In this document: positions 1-8,410 of the stretch, one piece after another
How the letters are laid out: each line of letters starts with the position of its first letter
Position numbering within the stretch: position 1 is the stretch's first letter
Source: Bacteroidaceae bacterium
GTDB taxonomy: Bacteria; Bacteroidota; Bacteroidia; Bacteroidales; Bacteroidaceae
Assembly (NCBI GenBank): GCA_017468985.1
Contig: JAFUHF010000046.1
Span: 1-44,876 of the forward strand
DNA length: 44,876 nucleotides
Direction of reading: 5' to 3'
Program-made: the position numbers and the translations under genes
Notes under the pieces: model-generated
Seen by the model: the letters and a program-made list of their open reading frames with translations, nothing else
Databases searched by the model: none
What the model was told of the DNA's origin: nothing

Positions 1-3000
1 CCGGACGGGCCAGCATCTTCTCTACGTCATAGTTTCCGGTGAAAGGCTTGATTTGTGCCGCCACGTAGGGTCGCTGAAACTCTGGTGTGGGCACTACTTC
101 GTCCTCTTTCAGCTCCTTTTCGGGAGCTTTCAGGGGGGCTGCGGCCTTCACTGCCTTTTCCTCCGGCTGATCAAGGGGTTGTCCGGCCTTTACCAGTTCC
201 AATGCCTTCAATATGCGCGCTTCTACGTCTGCCGGATGCAGCATCCAGTCCACCGACCAGACTTTTACGATGTTCCACTTCAACATTTGCAGCACGCTGG
301 GCTGTACGATTTCGCGGTCGCGCTCCGTTTTGGTCTCACAATAGCCTTCTCCGTCGGTCAGGATGCCCAGCAGATAGTCGCCGTCTTCTTCTTTCGAGCG
401 CACTGCCAGGTCCACACGGAACCGAGAGCGTCCTACGGAGGTGTCCACTTCGTAGCCATGTATTTTCAGACGTTCTGCTATGGCTATGGCCACGGCATTA
501 GGCTCCGGAGCCTGTACTTGCGACGCACTCACCACGGCATGACCGCTCGCAGCATATTCGAGGAAGCGTTTCAGTCCTTCCACACCCTTCGCCTTCGATC
601 GGTTCAGGTCTATCTGCTCTGCACGAAGGGTGGAAAAGACTACCATCTCGTAACGAGCTCTGCTGACGGCCACATTGAGCCTCCTTTCGCCGCCTTCCTG
701 ATTGAGAGGGCCGAAATTCATCGAAACGCGTCCGGTCTTGTCCGGTCCGTAGCCCACGGAGAAGAGAATCACGTCGCGTTCGTCTCCCTGAACGTTTTCC
801 AGATTCTTCACGAACAGGGGTTCCTCTCCGTGCAGGGCTTTTTCTTCCAGCTCGGGGTGCTTTGACAATTCTTCGAGCAGCAAATCTTCTATCAAGTCTT
901 GCTGCACCTTGCTAAACGACACTATACCGATGCTCTTCCCTTCCTCGCGCTTGTCCTGAAGCCTTCTGATCACGTCGTCTACTATGGCCTGGGCTTCGGC
1001 ACGGTTCGTTCGCTTGCCCCCGAAGTCGTAGGTGCCTTCCACGCGCACCAAACGCACCTTCGAGGCCCGGTCGTCCACCGATGGGAAGGTATAAAGCTGG
1101 CCGTCGTAGTACTGCGTGTTGCTGAAGGCTATCAGACTCTCGTGCTTCGAACGGTAGTGCCATGTCAGATAGCGTGCCGGCATGGAGAGCGTTATGCAGT
1201 CATCCAATATGCTCTCCATATCGTCCACGTCGGCTTCTTCCTCGTCGGTCTGCGTGGAGCTGAAGAAGCTCGTGGGCGGCATCTGCTTCGGATCGCCCAC
1301 CACGATGAGGGCCTTTCCGCGGCCGATGGCTCCTACGGCCTCACTTGTGGGCATCTGCGATGCCTCGTCGAATATAATGAGGTCGAATGGCTCGTTGTTG
1401 AGGTCGATGTACTGTGCTACGCTGAGCGGACTCATGAGCATGCACGGACACAACCTTGGCAAGAGGGTCGGAATCTGCTCCACGATCTGGCGGATGCTTG
1501 TTCCGCGCCCCCCAGACTTTATGTTTCTCTTCACAATACCCAGTTCGGACCCTGCCGCCGCTTCAAAGTTGCTGTTGGGCACGTGCGAAGCAAGCCTTGC
1601 AAAGAGTTCTTTCTTGGATAGCTCCTGGAACTGACGGGCCAGCTCGCGGTAGCGCCTGATTTGGTCTTCAAAAAGCAGGCCGTTGAAGAGCTGCAACTTT
1701 TCGTCGGAGTCTATGATGCGCATGGCCAGCTGGCGACACGCACCCTTCTTCAAGGCCTGAGCGGCATTCTGGGCCGTCCACCCTTGCTCTAAGTTCTTCA
1801 CTACGTCTTGCAGACGCTCCTTTTCCAGCTGCTGCTTGCGCTGGCACCATGTGGTCCAGTCCCTGCCCTGGGCGAGGTGCTCTTTCCAGGTAGACAAGAG
1901 GGCCGCCAGTTGCGCTATGCTGGTGCCGCCCTCGCTGAGGGGCTCCAACTCGGCCAAGGGCCTGAGTTCATCCAGCGCTTGGTTCCACTCCTGCTCCAAC
2001 CGGCTGCTCTCAAGGAGTAGCTGGCCGTGGTCCTGGCGGAAGGAGTCCCAGTCGGGGCCCACGGCCTGATCCACCGCTGCCATGAGGCTGCTCACGGGGC
2101 TGTTCTTGGCGTGGCTCTCGGCATAGAGCAGCTGCATCAGGGTCTTGGCTCCCTCCAGCGTTTGGTTGATGGTTTCCCAGTCGGCTCTTTGCTGCTTCTT
2201 GGCTGCCGGGCCAAATAGTTCGGCGGCTTCCTGAAGGTAGGGCTGGTTAGCGCGCTCCAAAGTCTGGTATTCTACGAGCTGCTCCAGGAGGGCGCTCACC
2301 TTGTCTTCCGTCAAACTGGGCTGATACTTTCTCAACTGCTTCACGACGCCCCTCTTGCCGAAGTAACGCGGCAGGAACCACTTCTGCTGCGCCCCTTGCC
2401 ACTTCTGCTGCAAGGCGGCACCGTCTTCGTCGAGCAGTTTTTCCTGATTCTCGACGAGCATCTGCCTGCGCAGCTCCGTAAGGCGCACGCCCTGCTGGGC
2501 CACGTCGGTCCATTCGGCAGCTCTTTTCTCGTTGCCTGCCAGGCTCAGCAGTGCTTTGCCGCAGCTGTCCATGCTGCTCAGGGCACGTGCCATTTCCCTC
2601 ACCCATGCCATGCCGCCCACCGTCTGCGAAGGATCTACTCCGAGGGCTGCGCGCAGGCTGTTCTGGTTGCTCTCAGTACTGCTGAGCAGGCTGCGGAGAC
2701 GTTCGATCTGAAGGCCCACCTTGCTTAAGGCCTCCTCGGAGGCTTCTTTCAGGAGCAGTCCCTTCAGCGGATGCTCTCCGGGACGTCCTGTCACCTGAAA
2801 CACCGCGTCCAGCTCCTCTATCATTTCCACCCACGTCTCCAGCTGCTTTCGCGTAAGCGTAGTCACCATGTCTTCGGGCAGGCGCAGCTCGCTCTCACCC
2901 GAGGACAGGAATCCGCTGATGCAGTCATAGAGCGAAAGCCCCGACGATTTCACTTCGTGTAGCTTGTCTATGTAGGCCATCAGCTCCTGACGCTTTGCAA

Positions 3001-5329
3001 ACAGGCGGTCTGACGCCTCTGCATACTCCGAAGGTTCCTTGAGGTGTGCAACCTCCAGCGCTGCACCCAGCTGACCAAGAAAATGCGACTTCGTGGCCTT
3101 GTTTGAATGCATTTCCAAGCAGAAGGGCGCCAGCCCTATCTTGGTCAGACGCTTCTGTACCACTGAGAGTGCCGCCATCTTTTCTGCCACAAACAGCACA
3201 CGCTTTCCTTGGTAGAGTGCGTTGGCTATCATATTCGTTATGGTTTGACTTTTTCCCGTTCCCGGTGGTCCATACAGGATAAAACTGCGTCCTCTCCCCG
3301 ATTCCACCACGGCTTCCAGCTGCGAAGAGTCTACGTCGAGCGGAACCACAAAGTCACGGGGTGGCGACAGGCGGTCCAGCTCACGGGCGTCGGCCGCATC
3401 AGTACTCTGTTCTTCCCACGTCACTCGCTTCTCGATCAGACTATCGATGATTTTGTTCTCCTTGAGACGCGAGGCGTTGTTGTGAATGTCGTTCCACATC
3501 ACAAACTTATTGAACGAGAACAATCCGAGGAGCGATTCCTCCTGAATGTCCCAGCGCTGCTTCTCCCGAATGTGCGTACGGATGATGGTGAACACCTTGC
3601 GCACGTTCACACCGTGCTCATCAGTGGGCAACGGGCTGAGACCAGTGATGTTGAGCCCAAATTGCTGCTTGAGCAGCTCTATGATGGTCGTATTAATGAT
3701 CAAATCCTCATCTCGCCTGCGGAGCACATACTTCCCCACCCCTTTTCGGACGATGTCTACCGGTAGCAGCAGTATTGGAGCATACCTTTGTTGTTGGCTT
3801 CGCTCTGTCTCATACCATTTCAGCACGCCAAGAACTAAGAACAGCGAGTTTGCTCCGTTTTCCTCCATCGAAGTACGTGCTGTGCGGTATATGTACTTCA
3901 ACTGAGTGGCCAATTCGGCCTGAGTCATGTAAGAAATGATTTTTCCGCGTCCTAACTCATCAATAACCAGCCTTTCCATTTCTTCGCGATAGAGGGTGGA
4001 GTTGTAGATCTGGTCATTGGGTGCCTTCTTGTCGGGACAGGCCTCGATTTCATAATCGCACCCGTCTTGCAGGCGGTCTTCCAGCTGGTCGATGGCAAAC
4101 GACACGAAGGGAACCACCCGGCGCCCCATCTTGAGGTTCACCAAGTTGTTGCGCAGGGAGAAATCCAGGAGCTTGCGTTCCCACATCTGCTGCCGGGTGA
4201 GCGGACGACGCTCCTCCTCGGTCACGTCCACGCTGATCTGCTCCAGATGCTTCACCTCCAGGGGGTCCTGCTCGTGCTGAAGGCCTGGCTGCGACTCCGT
4301 CCAGCGGCCGTGCTCAAATTTCAGGGTGGGCAGGGGGTGAACGCCTTCCGCGCGGCAGCGCGCCACGTCAATAAAGAGCTCCATGTTCTGCCCATCCTGC
4401 AAATGAGCCTCGGCCTGAGCCACTGCGGTCTCAAACGGTGTGTTCCGACCCGTCGTAAGAGCTGTGGCTTCCAAAAATACGAGTTCGCTCACTCCGTTGG
4501 CACTGCTCTTGAGCAGATAACTGGCGTCGTCGCCTGTGGAACGGTTGTACTGCTGGTCCACCAGCCAAAAACCCATGAAAGCATGGTCCTTGAGCAAGAC
4601 GAGCAACGGATGAAGTCCCACGGCTTCGCCCACCGACGATAGCAGCAGTGCCAGATCCAGGCACGTACCAAGTTTTTGCGAAAGCACTTCTGACGAAAGC
4701 CTCACACGCTGTCCTTGCCGCTCAAAACTGGCCGGAGGGGTGACATAGCTGATGCCTTCCTGCCGAAGAGCTTCGTAGAGGGCGGCCACCTGACTGCGCA
4801 CGCGGTTAGCATCCTGACTCTGGTAGCCATCAAAGGCGCTGTCGCCGGTCAGACTTTTCAGGATGGCCGATGCCTGACTGATCACGTGGCGAAGAGCCGG
4901 CTCGTTGGGGGTGACGAAACTGCTCAGCAGCTCCGGCATCACGCCGATGCCTGGCCATTCGTCGAAAGCCAGCAACCTGACTTCGCCGCGCTCCTCAGCC
5001 AGGGTGAGTCCCTCGGCCGTGGTGGCCCTGACGCTGAAGCCCACGGTGATTCCTTCAGTAAGAGCGGCCAACTCGGTCAGAACGGGCTTGAGTACAAGGT
5101 CCTTGATCTCTATGCAGCCGCCGGCAGGCACCCACTGCAGCAAGCAGCTGGATTCTTCCAGCATATCGCCCTGCAAACTCACGGTGATGTCCTTCCAGCC
5201 CTCAGGGCTCAGGTTCTCCAGACGCGCGTAGCGCATGGCAGGCACTCCGCCGTGGAGCATGGCATAATTGATCTTCTTAACGTACTCTAATAGGAACTTC
5301 CCCTGGGGGGACTGCGATGTTTCGGCCAT
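1..5329 (-). CDS. DUF4011 - SF1 helicase - Vsr/DUF559-like nuclease giant protein (3' end beyond window)
   Basis: Partial gene: 1776 codons are present and the C-terminus lies beyond base 1. The start at 5329 (MAETSQSPQGKFLLEY) follows a -7 box. Visible domains in order are: a transglutaminase-like region (GTCLDLA with C223, KDHAF with H249); the DUF4011 signature near residue 383 (WERKLLDFSLRNNLVNL); Walker A GPPGTGKS at 687-694; a long alpha-helical insertion; Walker B IIFDEAS with D1321; GDPKQMPP; WHYRS; QGDERDVILFS; NVAVSRAR. A PD-(D/E)XK/Vsr-like nuclease region follows at about 1615-1710 (FRVDLAV with D1640, then LLGILTDGEGY). A DUF3320 domain would be expected next but is outside the window. 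Proteins of this architecture were proposed as single-gene anti-phage systems (Gao et al. 2020 'hhe' class, from memory). It probably uses ATP to move on nucleic acid and cut it; this is inferred. No partner gene is co-directional with it here. The nuclease motif has L where many relatives have E. Confidence 0.9.
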   Translation of the reverse strand, partial: MAETSQSPQGKFLLEYVKKINYAMLHGGVPAMRYARLENLSPEGWKDITVSLQGDMLEESSCLLQWVPAGGCIEIKDLVLKPVLTELAALTEGITVGFSVRATTAEGLTLAEERGEVRLLAFDEWPGIGVMPELLSSFVTPNEPALRHVISQASAILKSLTGDSAFDGYQSQDANRVRSQVAALYEALRQEGISYVTPPASFERQGQRVRLSSEVLSQKLGTCLDLALLLSSVGEAVGLHPLLVLLKDHAFMGFWLVDQQYNRSTGDDASYLLKSSANGVSELVFLEATALTTGRNTPFETAVAQAEAHLQDGQNMELFIDVARCRAEGVHPLPTLKFEHGRWTESQPGLQHEQDPLEVKHLEQISVDVTEEERRPLTRQQMWERKLLDFSLRNNLVNLKMGRRVVPFVSFAIDQLEDRLQDGCDYEIEACPDKKAPNDQIYNSTLYREEMERLVIDELGRGKIISYMTQAELATQLKYIYRTARTSMEENGANSLFLVLGVLKWYETERSQQQRYAPILLLPVDIVRKGVGKYVLRRRDEDLIINTTIIELLKQQFGLNITGLSPLPTDEHGVNVRKVFTIIRTHIREKQRWDIQEESLLGLFSFNKFVMWNDIHNNASRLKENKIIDSLIEKRVTWEEQSTDAADARELDRLSPPRDFVVPLDVDSSQLEAVVESGRGRSFILYGPPGTGKSQTITNMIANALYQGKRVLFVAEKMAALSVVQKRLTKIGLAPFCLEMHSNKATKSHFLGQLGAALEVAHLKEPSEYAEASDRLFAKRQELMAYIDKLHEVKSSGLSLYDCISGFLSSGESELRLPEDMVTTLTRKQLETWVEMIEELDAVFQVTGRPGEHPLKGLLLKEASEEALSKVGLQIERLRSLLSSTESNQNSLRAALGVDPSQTVGGMAWVREMARALSSMDSCGKALLSLAGNEKRAAEWTDVAQQGVRLTELRRQMLVENQEKLLDEDGAALQQKWQGAQQKWFLPRYFGKRGVVKQLRKYQPSLTEDKVSALLEQLVEYQTLERANQPYLQEAAELFGPAAKKQQRADWETINQTLEGAKTLMQLLYAESHAKNSPVSSLMAAVDQAVGPDWDSFRQDHGQLLLESSRLEQEWNQALDELRPLAELEPLSEGGTSIAQLAALLSTWKEHLAQGRDWTTWCQRKQQLEKERLQDVVKNLEQGWTAQNAAQALKKGACRQLAMRIIDSDEKLQLFNGLLFEDQIRRYRELARQFQELSKKELFARLASHVPNSNFEAAAGSELGIVKRNIKSGGRGTSIRQIVEQIPTLLPRLCPCMLMSPLSVAQYIDLNNEPFDLIIFDEASQMPTSEAVGAIGRGKALIVVGDPKQMPPTSFFSSTQTDEEEADVDDMESILDDCITLSMPARYLTWHYRSKHESLIAFSNTQYYDGQLYTFPSVDDRASKVRLVRVEGTYDFGGKRTNRAEAQAIVDDVIRRLQDKREEGKSIGIVSFSKVQQDLIEDLLLEELSKHPELEEKALHGEEPLFVKNLENVQGDERDVILFSVGYGPDKTGRVSMNFGPLNQEGGERRLNVAVSRARYEMVVFSTLRAEQIDLNRSKAKGVEGLKRFLEYAASGHAVVSASQVQAPEPNAVAIAIAERLKIHGYEVDTSVGRSRFRVDLAVRSKEEDGDYLLGILTDGEGYCETKTERDREIVQPSVLQMLKWNIVKVWSVDWMLHPADVEARILKALELVKAGQPLDQPEEKAVKAAAPLKAPEKELKEDEVVPTPEFQRPYVAAQIKPFTGNYDVEKMLARP

Positions 5330-5378
5330 AATCTGTGGTGCTAATCCGTTGTATTATCTGTTTTTTCAGTCACATGGG

Positions 5379-5386
5379 CAAAGATA
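5379..5386 (-). promoter_or_regulatory. -7 box of the helicase-nuclease gene
   Basis: On the minus strand TATCTTTG matches the Bacteroidota -7 consensus TAnnTTTG, about 50 bases before the ATG at 5329. No TTG lies at the usual 19-20 base spacing, so the -33 element is weak or absent. Confidence 0.5.
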
Positions 5387-5510
5387 CGAATTATCGCACA
5401 ATTATTGGCCCCTGCATGGACAGAAATTCGCCTGCCCTTGCACTTTTCGGAGCCTCGGAAGGAGGTGCTCGCGCCAGGATCACCCTCACGGCAGCCTTCA
5501 TGATTCATTA

Positions 5511-5735
5511 TTCTGACACTATCATATACAAATAGACCTTCAAAACAACTGATACTGCCAGAATTTGTTCATAAAAAGAGTTTTATCATCATAAAACAGA
5601 AAGAAATATTTCGCATCAATGGTCAAAATAGGGTAATTCTTACCTTTAACATTTTTTTGAAGCCTTCAAAAACACAGATACTGACAGAAACATTTCGCTG
5701 ATAGGGTCAGAAAGCACAAATTCTGACACTATTAT
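5511..5735. repeat. Five copies of a 12-base motif ATA(C/G)(T/G)GnCAGAA in the divergent intergenic region
   Basis: The 5330-5879 region holds no gene. It contains the motif at 5511-5522 and 5721-5732 (both reversed, TTCTGACACTAT), 5552-5563 (ATACTGCCAGAA), 5678-5689 (ATACTGACAGAA) and 5701-5712 (ATAGGGTCAGAA). Two of these sit in a longer 27-base direct repeat, 5537-5563 and 5663-5689, with 23 of 27 bases equal. 5511-5525 and 5721-5735 agree at 14 of 15. The cluster lies between the helicase gene and an AraC-type regulator gene, so binding sites for that regulator are a reasonable guess. Confidence 0.55.
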
Positions 5736-5813
5736 TTCTTTTATTGGCCTTGAAGGAACTTATTCTCCCCTTATTACTTCTGCGAATGGTGCAAAAAAGA
5801 CTCATTTACTCCC

Positions 5814-5843
5814 TTGCCACCTCAAAAGGAATGCTTAACTTTG
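5814..5843 (+). promoter_or_regulatory. Promoter of the AraC-type regulator operon
   Basis: TTG at 5814-5816, a 19-base spacer, and TAACTTTG at 5836-5843 form a full Bacteroidota-type promoter. Transcription would begin near 5850, about 30 bases before the regulator start. Confidence 0.75.
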
Positions 5844-5879
5844 CAGCAGAATCAGTATCACCCTTAAAATCATGTCATA

Positions 5880-6341
5880 ATGCTCATATCGAGACTCACG
5901 CTGGATGATCTTTACATCAACATTTTCCGCTTGAAGCGCATTTACGAGCCCGACGGAACCATTAGATGGGAGCCCCTTCAGGTGAACCGTCAGCCCACGG
6001 GCATCAAAGCCTTGGACCACATCTTTCAGGAGATGAGCAGGGGTAATTTCAACTTAGACCACATCGCGAAGCAGCTGGAATGCGAGGCAAAGGACCTCTA
6101 CGGTGCCATCAAGCTCCTTACGGGCATGAAAGCCTCGCAGTTCAAGCGCGCTTACCAGCTCCGGGTGGCCGATGAATTGATGCGCTACACGGAGCTCCCC
6201 CTTGACGAGGTGGCTCAGCGCTGCGGCACCAGCTCACGGCAGGGTTTGAACCAACTCTACAAGAGCATGATCAACACCACCCCTGCCACACGCCGTTTTC
6301 TGATCCGCAAGCAGAACGACGTGGGCCGCTATGCCCTTTAG
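5880..6341 (+). CDS. Short AraC-family transcriptional regulator
   Basis: 153 residues. The last 100 or so form an AraC-type double helix-turn-helix: one HTH around FNLDHIAKQLECEAKDLYGAI, the linking helix FKRAYQLRVADELMRYTEL, and the second HTH LPLDEVAQRCGTSSRQGLNQLYKS. The N-terminal 45 residues are too short for the usual effector-binding cupin, so this is a compact regulator whose signal is unknown. The start overlaps a two-codon ORF (ATG TCA TAA at 5872-5880). The stop at 6339-6341 directly abuts the next ATG, so translation of the downstream secreted protein is probably coupled. The upstream repeat cluster may be its own operator (inference). The family call is solid; targets are unknown. 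Confidence 0.85.
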   Translation: MLISRLTLDDLYINIFRLKRIYEPDGTIRWEPLQVNRQPTGIKALDHIFQEMSRGNFNLDHIAKQLECEAKDLYGAIKLLTGMKASQFKRAYQLRVADELMRYTELPLDEVAQRCGTSSRQGLNQLYKSMINTTPATRRFLIRKQNDVGRYAL

Positions 6342-7316
6342 ATGAGCTACGTTGCAAGATGGCTGTTCCTGCTGCTCCTCTGCACGGGGTGGCAGGGATC
6401 AGCGGAGGGCATTCAGGCCCGTGGAACAAGAAGTGGCTACAAGGAGTGGATCAGCGACGGGCGTTTTCGCCGCGGATTGGCCCTCTCGGCCCTCTCGCCG
6501 GTGGAGGTAATGGAGCACGGCGGCTTTGCCCGGACCAATCAGGACACCCTGCGCTTCGACAAGCATGGGGAGCAGCTCCCTCCGGCCTGGCAGGCCTGCC
6601 AGTGGTGGAGCCGCCACAACCTGGCACACCGGCAGCAGAGCTCCTCGCCATGGGGCCAGGCCTACGGCAATGCCGGAAAGACCATCGCCCTGAGCCATGA
6701 CGGCACACTTACCCTCGAAATCAAGACCGACAGCGAATACCTCCACCCCCGAAGGCAGGGAGAGAACTGGCCCCACCTGCTCATCCAGCAGGACATGGGG
6801 CAGGGAGGCATCTCACTGGGAGAGAGCAAGGAACTGAGGCTCCGCATGGACTTACGCCTGCTCTACTGCGAAAGCCTGATGGCTCCAGAGGACTTCTCCG
6901 AGGACCTGCACACGGCGCAGAGCCCCTTCTACCTCTACTTGCGCAACGCCAACCCCCATTCGACCGACTTTGGGAAGTGCCTCTGGCTGGGCATCACGGC
7001 TTTCGACGCCCGATGGACTCAGATGCCAGAGAGCGAAACCGTAAGCTGGGACATAGGAACTCAGATGTACATTTACCAAATTCCGGCGGCCTCGGTATGG
7101 GGACGCGGCATGCTATCAGACCACAAGTGGCACCGCATGGAGGCAGACCTGCTGCCATGGGTGGCGCAGGCACTGAAAACGCTTCACCTCCGCGGCCTCT
7201 TTGCTGCCACGGAGGTGAAGGACATGGTGGTAACGGGAATGAACTTCGGCTGGGAGGTGCCTGGCACCTACAACGCTGCCTTGCAGCTCCGAAAACTGTC
7301 GCTCAGGAGCAGGTAA
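6342..7316 (+). CDS. Secreted protein of unknown function, coupled to the AraC-type regulator
   Basis: 324 residues with a signal peptide (RWLFLLLLCTGWQGSAEG). The rest is rich in aromatic residues and alternates hydrophobic and polar residues. The C-terminal stretch (MVVTGMNFGWEVPGTYNAA) resembles the closing strands of a carbohydrate-binding beta-sandwich, but I do not recognise a named family and see no catalytic motif. Its ATG follows the regulator stop with no gap. It converges on a GH43-like gene 40 bases away, so a glycan-binding role is plausible by context and fold impression only. Confidence 0.8.
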   Translation: MSYVARWLFLLLLCTGWQGSAEGIQARGTRSGYKEWISDGRFRRGLALSALSPVEVMEHGGFARTNQDTLRFDKHGEQLPPAWQACQWWSRHNLAHRQQSSSPWGQAYGNAGKTIALSHDGTLTLEIKTDSEYLHPRRQGENWPHLLIQQDMGQGGISLGESKELRLRMDLRLLYCESLMAPEDFSEDLHTAQSPFYLYLRNANPHSTDFGKCLWLGITAFDARWTQMPESETVSWDIGTQMYIYQIPAASVWGRGMLSDHKWHRMEADLLPWVAQALKTLHLRGLFAATEVKDMVVTGMNFGWEVPGTYNAALQLRKLSLRSR

Positions 7317-7356
7317 GGGATGGGGCAGCCGTCAGGCAGGGGCCTAAAGAACTGCT

Positions 7357-8355
7357 TCAGGGCAGATAAGGACGTTTTTTCTTCCAAAAGACGGGGCGCT
7401 GCGAGAGATACCAGTTTTTGCCCTTGGTGTTGTTGCCCTGATAGAAGAGATAAGTCTTGCCGTCGGCATCGGTAAAGATGTGGGGATGGCCCGACTCTGA
7501 TTCGTTCCATGAGCCAGGGGCGCCATTCTTGAGAAAAGGTTCATCGGAGAGGCGTTTCCAATGAATGCCGTCGCGACTTTCGGCTACGCCCACTTGTTGA
7601 GGCTCATTGTTGTAGCCACCAGCGTAGAACATGTACATGCGGCCGTTCCTCACGGCTATAGAAGGGGCTTCGATGCACTTCTTCTCCCAAGGAAGCTCGG
7701 GAGCAAGCACTGCGAAGTCTGCGGCCTGGGTCCAACTGTCGCGACCAAAGTCGGTATCGGCCGGGGCGGTGGCAACTCCGACCTGCTGAATCTTGAAATC
7801 ACGGTCGCGAGTGGCAAAAAAGAGGAAATACTTGTTTTTGAAGTAGCAAACTTCGGCGTCGATGGCGCGACCACACGTCCATTCACCTGTGGAGGAGGGA
7901 CTGAAGATGGGGTTAGACGGATCGCGGTCAAAATGGAGGCCATCCTGAGAGGAGGAGTGACAAATGGCATCTCGACGACCGTTGCCGTAGGTCTGGTAGA
8001 AGAGATGAACCCTTCCGTCACGCACCAAGGCACAGGGGGCGCACAATCCGCGGCTTTCATAGGCTGCTTCTGGCGCTGGCGTGATTTCTCCCACCTTCTG
8101 CCAGTCTACGAGGTTGCGGCTCTCCGCTATTCCAATGTTCCAACCGGAGGATTCGTCGCCTTTGAGTGGCGGAATAGAGAAATACATGAGGTAGCGTCCG
8201 CCAAACTTCACCACATGAGGGTCTTTTGAGAAGGGAACTCCCGTTCGCGACGTGTCGCCATACATCATCTGAGGCTGTGCCGCAAGGCGGACTGAAGGAA
8301 GCAGTATCAAGAGGACTGATGCCGAAACGATGAGGAACTTACGAATGGTTTGCAT
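7357..8355 (-). CDS. Secreted GH43-like five-bladed beta-propeller glycosidase
   Basis: 332 residues with a signal peptide ending near SVRLAAQ. Repeated propeller strands are visible (GRYLMYFS, GRVHLFYQT, NKYFLFFATRD, GRMYMFYAGG, KTYLFYQG). The three acids expected of GH43-type arabinofuranosidases/xylosidases can be placed: D45 in SKDPHVV (base), D166 in RAIDAEV (pKa modulator) and E229 in KCIEAPS (acid). Its substrate cannot be read from sequence; arabinose- or xylose-containing glycans are typical. It lies 55 bases after a PqaA-like hydrolase on the same strand, probably in one transcript. GH117- or GH130-type propellers are alternatives. Confidence 0.8.
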   Translation of the reverse strand: MQTIRKFLIVSASVLLILLPSVRLAAQPQMMYGDTSRTGVPFSKDPHVVKFGGRYLMYFSIPPLKGDESSGWNIGIAESRNLVDWQKVGEITPAPEAAYESRGLCAPCALVRDGRVHLFYQTYGNGRRDAICHSSSQDGLHFDRDPSNPIFSPSSTGEWTCGRAIDAEVCYFKNKYFLFFATRDRDFKIQQVGVATAPADTDFGRDSWTQAADFAVLAPELPWEKKCIEAPSIAVRNGRMYMFYAGGYNNEPQQVGVAESRDGIHWKRLSDEPFLKNGAPGSWNESESGHPHIFTDADGKTYLFYQGNNTKGKNWYLSQRPVFWKKKRPYLP

Positions 8356-8410
8356 AAGTGATATGTTTTACAGGTGTTAAGAATCAGGGGGAAAAGAAGG
8401 TGGTTGAGGC

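Noticed and set aside
53-1621. Open plus-strand frames opposite the helicase-nuclease
   Set aside because: The minus strand carries conserved helicase and nuclease motifs throughout; the plus-strand translations show no family features.
5330-5879. Riboswitch or structured RNA in the helicase/regulator intergenic region
   Set aside because: No known riboswitch core was recognised; the structure seen is short repeats better explained as protein binding sites.
7561-8229. Plus-strand open frame opposite the GH43-like gene
   Set aside because: The minus-strand frame has a signal peptide, propeller repeats and catalytic acids; the plus-strand frame has none.
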